DNA of 64,000 nt, from NCBI GenBank assembly GCA_963709995.1, contig CAVPYN010000002.1:62001-126000 (forward strand), given 5' to 3'. Shown here in pieces: positions 59,681 to 64,000 of the stretch (its first letter is position 1; each line of letters begins with the position of its first letter). The notes below the pieces were generated by a model. That model did not search any database and was not told the DNA's origin. It saw only the letters and a program-made list of their open reading frames with translations. A program made the position numbers and the translations under genes. This DNA is from JAUIIK01 sp963709995 (lineage in GTDB: Bacteria; Chloroflexota; Chloroflexia; Thermomicrobiales; CFX8).

Positions 59681-62296
59681 TCAGACCTGGCGCAACGCCG
59701 ATTGCGCGGCGGCAAGCCGGGCGACTGGAACCCTGTACGGTGAACAAGACACGTAGTCGAGGCCGCACTCATCGCAAAACGCGACGCTGTCTGGATCTCC
59801 TCCATGCTCACCGCAGATGCCGACCTTCAAATCGGGGCGGGTTGCCCTTCCAGCCTCGTGTGCGATCTGAATCAGGCGTCCAACGCCATCCCGGTCGATC
59901 GTTATAAATGGGTCTGCTGGAAAGATGCCTTGTTCGACGTAGAGGGGTAGAAACCGTCCGGAGTCGTCGCGGCTCAGCCCATAAGTCGTCTGGGTCAAGT
60001 CGTTCGTGCCAAATGAGAAGAATGTCGCCTCCCGGGCGATTTCGCCAGCGGTGAGCGCTGCTCTTGGAAGCTCGATCATCGTGCCAATTTCGTAGTCGAC
60101 AACGACATCTTCTGATCCAAACACATTCCGGGCGATTTTCTCGACGGTAGCCTTCTGTCGTGCAAGCTCGGCAACGTCGGCAACGAGCGGGATCATGATC
60201 TCTGGCCGCACAACGATCCCGGATTTCGCGCAATCCCGCGCGGCTTCAAAGATCGCGCGAGCTTGCATCTCGGTTATTTCTGGATAGGAGATGCCGAGGC
60301 GGCATCCCCGGTGCCCAAGCATCGGATTCGTCTCGGTGAGCGCGACGATACGATTCCGCACCGCTTCGATGTCCAGTCCGGTAATAGACGCCAGTTGCTG
60401 TAGCTCAGTGTCTGAATCGGGCAGGAACTCGTGAAGCGGGGGATCGAGCGTTCGGATCGTGACCGGAAGCCCATCCATCGCCCGAAAGATGCCGGCAAAA
60501 TCATCACGTTGCATTGTCAACAAAGGCTCCAGGGCAAGTCGCCGTTCCTCAGGCGACTGGGCCAAGATCATACGGCGTATGGCTTCGAGGCGTTCCTCGC
60601 CAAAAAACATGTGTTCGGTGCGACACAGGCCGATACCTTCGGCGCCGAACGAACGAGCAATCGCCGCATCTTCCGCGTTATCGGCGTTGGCGCGCACGCC
60701 AAGCCGCCGGCAACCGTCCGCCCAGCCCAGCACGGTAGAGACCGGTCCTCCAACTTCAGGCTCAACCATCGGCGTCCGACCGAAGATAACCCGACCGGTT
60801 GCGCCATCGATGGTAATGGTGTTTTCAATACCGAGGACCTTGCCAGCGACCGTCACACGTCGATTCGGATGATCCACTTCGAGCTCGCCAGCGCCCGCCA
60901 CGCAAGGCTTTCCCATCCCTCGCGCTACAACGGCCGCGTGCGACGTCATGCCGCCCCTGGCGGTGAGGACGCCCCGGGCGGCGACCATTCCGTGAAAGTC
61001 ATCGGGGGACGTCTCGCGTCTGACGAGAATGACATCCTCACCAGCATCGCCTCGACGCTTGGCCTCGTCGGCATCGAAGACGATCGAGCCTGAAGCAGCC
61101 CCGGGGCTGGCCGGGAGGCCGATTGTGAGAACTTCAGGCTCGAAGTCTGGGTCGATCCGTTGATGTAGCAATTGATCCAGCTGATCAGGATCGACGCGCT
61201 GTACCGCTTCAGTCTTGCTAATCAACCCGCTTTCGGCGAGATCGACGGCAATCCGCACCGCCGCTGGACCGGTTCGTTTGCCGTTTCGCGTCTGCAAGAC
61301 GAAGAGCTGCTCGTGCTGAATCGTGAATTCTATGTCCTGCATATCGCGGTAGTGGGCTTCAAGCTGTTCAGCGAGCTCATGCAGGCGGTCACTTGCGGCC
61401 TTCAGGCCGGGCTGGTCCTTAAGTTCCTGGATCGGGAGTGGCGTCCGGATTCCGGCGACGACATCTTCTCCCTGTGCGTTGGTTAGAAACTCACCGAACA
61501 GGCCCGGCTCTCCGGTTGACGGATTGCGTGTGAAGGCTACCCCGGTTGCGGAACGATCGCCGGTGTTTCCGAAGACCATCGACTGCACAGTCGCGGCCGT
61601 GCCCAGATCGTCAGAAATCCGGTTTTGGCGACGGTAGTTGACCGCGCGCTGATTGTCCCAGGAAGAGAAGACCGCAGACGCAGCCTGCCTTAGCTGGTCT
61701 AGAGCGTCTTGAGGAAACTCAGAACCGGTGTGGTCTTGCACAACCTGCTTGTACGCCTCCACGAGATTTCTGAGAGAATCGGACGGCATATCCTGATCAT
61801 TGATAACGCCGACCCGTCGTTTCTCTTCGTCAAGGATGTCTTCAAACTCGTCGTGTTCAATCCCAATCACGACATTGGAAAACATGTGAATGAGCCGGCG
61901 ATAGCAATCCCAGGCAAAACGGTCGTCTGCCTGAGCCGCAAGCGCATCGACAGTTCCATCGTTCAAGCCCAGATTGAGGATCGTATCCATCATTCCGGGC
62001 ATCGACGCCGCCGCACCGGATCGAACGCTGACCAGCAGCGGGTTTGCAGTGTTTCCGAAGCCGCGCCCGGTCGTTCGTTCCAGATCGCGGACGCGGGTGA
62101 CGATTTCCGACCAAACGTCGTCCGGAATCTCGTGATGCGCGTGGAACGCACGGTAAGCGTCGGTCGTAACCACGAACCCTGGCGGAACCGGCAAACCTAT
62201 GTTCGTCATCTCCGCTAGATTCGCGCCTTTGCCTCCAAGCAATTCGCGCTGCTCGCCGGATCCTTCAGAGAACTCGACGGTCCACTTCTGTGCCAT
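59681..62296 (-). CDS. ppdK: Pyruvate, phosphate dikinase
   Basis: About 871 residues from ATG 62296 (MAQKWTVEFSEGSGEQREL), with GGGAGG about nine bases upstream. The ATP-grasp N-terminus has LLGGKGANLAEM and LVSVRSGAAASMPGMMDTIL. The swivelling phosphohistidine domain has GGMTSHAAVVARGMGKPCVA. The C-terminal PEP/pyruvate barrel has RTEHMFF, GHRGCRLGISYPEI and GICGEHGGDPDSV. It interconverts pyruvate, ATP and Pi with PEP, AMP and PPi. No regulatory-protein gene (PDRP) is adjacent. It follows the pcrA stop by 37 bp. Confidence 0.97.
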   Translation of the reverse strand: MAQKWTVEFSEGSGEQRELLGGKGANLAEMTNIGLPVPPGFVVTTDAYRAFHAHHEIPDDVWSEIVTRVRDLERTTGRGFGNTANPLLVSVRSGAAASMPGMMDTILNLGLNDGTVDALAAQADDRFAWDCYRRLIHMFSNVVIGIEHDEFEDILDEEKRRVGVINDQDMPSDSLRNLVEAYKQVVQDHTGSEFPQDALDQLRQAASAVFSSWDNQRAVNYRRQNRISDDLGTAATVQSMVFGNTGDRSATGVAFTRNPSTGEPGLFGEFLTNAQGEDVVAGIRTPLPIQELKDQPGLKAASDRLHELAEQLEAHYRDMQDIEFTIQHEQLFVLQTRNGKRTGPAAVRIAVDLAESGLISKTEAVQRVDPDQLDQLLHQRIDPDFEPEVLTIGLPASPGAASGSIVFDADEAKRRGDAGEDVILVRRETSPDDFHGMVAARGVLTARGGMTSHAAVVARGMGKPCVAGAGELEVDHPNRRVTVAGKVLGIENTITIDGATGRVIFGRTPMVEPEVGGPVSTVLGWADGCRRLGVRANADNAEDAAIARSFGAEGIGLCRTEHMFFGEERLEAIRRMILAQSPEERRLALEPLLTMQRDDFAGIFRAMDGLPVTIRTLDPPLHEFLPDSDTELQQLASITGLDIEAVRNRIVALTETNPMLGHRGCRLGISYPEITEMQARAIFEAARDCAKSGIVVRPEIMIPLVADVAELARQKATVEKIARNVFGSEDVVVDYEIGTMIELPRAALTAGEIAREATFFSFGTNDLTQTTYGLSRDDSGRFLPLYVEQGIFPADPFITIDRDGVGRLIQIAHEAGRATRPDLKVGICGEHGGDPDSVAFCDECGLDYVSCSPYRVPVARLAAAQSALRQV

Positions 62297-62333
62297 GCCC
62301 TGCCCTCCCGCAACGTATGGTGGCATTCGCCGT

Positions 62334-64000
62334 TCAGTCAACTGTCAAATTTGCGAAGCTGGCTAGCAGACGTTTCTGTCCGTGGCGGGTGAAGTCCACG
62401 ACTAGTTCCTGGTCTCCCGGCTTCTCCTGCACTGCTTGGATAAGTCCATCGCCGAACTTGCTGTGAAACACACGTTGACCGGCTGAATAGTTAGGCGTTG
62501 CGGCCGGCGTGTTCTGATTTACGGGAGTCAAGCGGCGCTTAGTCGGCTGCGGTCGGGACGGCCTGCTCACCGGTGGATCGCTTGTGAGTTCTTCGGGTAT
62601 GGCAGCGAGGAACTGGGACGGGATCGACATGTCAGCGTAGCCAAACCGGCTTCTGCGAGCCGCGTGAGTGATGTACAGCAGGTTCTCTGCTCTGGTCATG
62701 CCAACATACAAGAGTCGTCGTTCTTCCTCCAGCGCCTCAGGGTTTTCGGTAATTGACCGGGAGTGTGGAATCAGTCCGTCTTCGACTCCGGTGATGAAGA
62801 CCGCCTTGAATTCAAGTCCTTTTACCGCATGCAGTGTGATGAGGGTGACACGGTCGCGATCCTCGACCATTTGATCCTGATCCGACACGAGCGCGATCTC
62901 TTGCAGGAACAAAGTGAGACGATCCTCATCCTCAAGCGTATCGAACGGTTCCATGGTCGCGCGCATCTGGAGAATATTCTCCCACCGCTCGATCATTTCC
63001 GGATCGCCACTGTCGAATAGTGAACGGTACCCCGTCTCCTCCAGAGCGTGATCGAAGAACCGGGTTAGCGGCATTGTCTGACAATCGTTGCGTAGGCGGT
63101 CGAGCATGGTCGAAACCTTCGCCACCAGGGACGCAGCGCGCGAGTTGAGACTAGGGCCACCCGGTTCGCCAATCATGCCAAGAGCATCGCTCAGGCCGCG
63201 CCCATTCAATCTGCTCCAACTCTCAAGATCGAAGAGTGTTTTTGCCCCGATGCCCTGTCCCAGGGGATAGGCGCCGGTGACTCGCTCAAATGCGAGCGTA
63301 TCGTCTGGATTCGAAATCAGACGCAGGAGCGCCATCGCATCCTTGATTTCGCGGCGCTCGTAAAAGCGGGTGCCGCCAATCAACTGGTAGGGGATGCCAG
63401 CTCGGATGAACATCTCTTCGATCGTACGGCTCTGTGCGTTCGTCCGATAGAGCACTGCAATCTCGCTGCCAGAGTACCCCTCTTCAACCTGAAGGCGTGA
63501 GATCTCCTCGACCACGAACCGGGCTTCGTAATATTCGTCAACCGTGCCCCTGATGACGATTTTCGAACCGGCGTCACGCGACGCGCGCAGGGAGTGATCG
63601 ATGCGTTGCGAGTTTTCGCTTATCACCGCGCCAGCGGCCGTCAAGATCTCCGGCGTTGACCGGTAGTTCTCTTCCAGGTGGACCTCATGTGACTCCGGAT
63701 AGTCGTTCTTGAAGCTCAGGATGTTTCGAATGTCAGCCGCCCGCCAACCGTAGATCGATTGATCCGGGTCGCCGACAACACAGATGTTCCGGTGTTCGCT
63801 GCTTAGCTCGTTTACGAGCAGATACTGCAGGTGGTTCGTGTCCTGGTACTCGTCAACGAGCACATACTGATATCGCTCCCGCAGTGCCCGATTGACATGC
63901 TCGGATTCCCTCATCAACCTCAGCGCATCAGTAAGCAGATCATCGAAGTCAAGAGCGTTTCGACGCTTCAGCGTACTCTGATATCGAGGGTAGACTCGAG
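62334..64000 (-). CDS. pcrA: UvrD/PcrA-type DNA helicase, C-terminal part
   Basis: The last 555 or so codons; the 5' end lies beyond the right edge, since the frame is open to 64000 (VYPRYQSTLKRRNALDFDDL). Superfamily 1 motifs visible are VLVDEYQDTNHLQYLL (motif II), VGDPDQSIYGWRAAD (III), EENYRSTPEIL (IV), VTLITLHAVKGLEFKAVFIT (V) and YVGMTRAENLLYI (VI). The end carries the PcrA/UvrD tail with VFHSKFGDGLIQAVQ, a tudor-like domain that contacts RNA polymerase. It unwinds DNA 3' to 5' in excision repair and replication-fork repair. It is upstream of ppdK. Confidence 0.96.
   Translation of the reverse strand, partial: RVYPRYQSTLKRRNALDFDDLLTDALRLMRESEHVNRALRERYQYVLVDEYQDTNHLQYLLVNELSSEHRNICVVGDPDQSIYGWRAADIRNILSFKNDYPESHEVHLEENYRSTPEILTAAGAVISENSQRIDHSLRASRDAGSKIVIRGTVDEYYEARFVVEEISRLQVEEGYSGSEIAVLYRTNAQSRTIEEMFIRAGIPYQLIGGTRFYERREIKDAMALLRLISNPDDTLAFERVTGAYPLGQGIGAKTLFDLESWSRLNGRGLSDALGMIGEPGGPSLNSRAASLVAKVSTMLDRLRNDCQTMPLTRFFDHALEETGYRSLFDSGDPEMIERWENILQMRATMEPFDTLEDEDRLTLFLQEIALVSDQDQMVEDRDRVTLITLHAVKGLEFKAVFITGVEDGLIPHSRSITENPEALEEERRLLYVGMTRAENLLYITHAARRSRFGYADMSIPSQFLAAIPEELTSDPPVSRPSRPQPTKRRLTPVNQNTPAATPNYSAGQRVFHSKFGDGLIQAVQEKPGDQELVVDFTRHGQKRLLASFANLTVD

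Overview
The window is a gene-dense, roughly 57% GC bacterial chromosome segment with about 57 protein genes, four tRNA genes and no insertion sequences, prophage or CRISPR array. Family content points to Chloroflexota, perhaps near Thermomicrobia. The signs are Pro/Thr-rich linkers on secreted proteins, a GH18 protein ending in paired GGLERFGYP-type repeats, an AIR-synthase-like HypE relative, a MshA/sucrose-phosphate-synthase-like glycosyltransferase and a DUF4388 protein. The phylum call is inference from remembered family distribution, not from a search.

Layout. Positions 1-9.3 kb (minus) form one long, tightly coupled run: uvrB, a PT-linker membrane protein, a GH18 hydrolase, aroQ, pepQ, efp, accB, xseA, xseB and a HypE-like gene cut by the window edge. 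Several junctions are 4-bp ATGA overlaps. 9.4-13.5 kb holds small membrane proteins, a hypothetical gene, tyrA and an aldehyde dehydrogenase. 13.5-19.3 kb (minus) holds uvrA, an HNH nuclease, serS followed by its two cognate tRNA-Ser genes, and a CoA-binding protein. 19.3-24.6 kb (plus) is valS (with a one-base frameshift in this sequence), a 3-methyladenine glycosylase gene and mutL. 24.6-31.4 kb (minus) holds a thiol-dioxygenase-like cupin, an amidohydrolase relative without its catalytic barrel, a dTDP-rhamnose-type reductase, two GT2 glycosyltransferases, a DUF4388 protein and a DegS/DegU-like pair. 31.5-34 kb (plus) is a four-rhodanese protein and nfo. 34-38.4 kb (minus) is nuoG, nuoI and a second aldehyde dehydrogenase. 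38.5-41.3 kb (plus) is gatB and a Glu dehydrogenase. 41.3-49.3 kb is mainly minus: a Usp/TrkA/broken-TrkA potassium-regulator set, a phosphoesterase, mnmG and secA. 49.5-51.4 kb (plus) is an alkyltransferase-like protein, a small hypothetical gene and an M20 peptidase. 51.5-55 kb (minus) is a glycosyltransferase, a ferredoxin-like/thioredoxin fusion, a B3/4-domain protein and hpf. 55-64 kb has tRNA-Arg, tRNA-Pro and selA, then pcrA, ppdK, dgt and dnaG on the minus strand.

How the genes work together. DNA repair is over-represented: uvrA, uvrB, an uvrD/pcrA helicase, mutL, a 3-methyladenine glycosylase, nfo, xseAB and an alkyltransferase-like protein. The uvrA and uvrB upstream regions share an 11-bp element that may be a damage-response operator. 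Translation functions are also dense: valS, serS with its tRNAs, gatB, efp, mnmG, hpf and selA. selA implies that the organism makes selenocysteine.

Most unusual signals. (1) A leader before valS has a GAAA-capped intrinsic terminator, mutually exclusive upstream hairpins and a Val-rich reading frame, which looks like transcription attenuation. (2) A ferredoxin-like/thioredoxin fusion is translationally coupled to a B3/4 tRNA-editing-like protein. (3) A divergent thiol-dioxygenase and tetra-rhodanese pair shares an inverted repeat, and the operon contains an amidohydrolase lacking its metal-binding barrel. (4) EF-P has arginine at position 32. Two genes, valS and one trkA, are frameshifted; since valS is normally essential, base-call errors should be excluded first.
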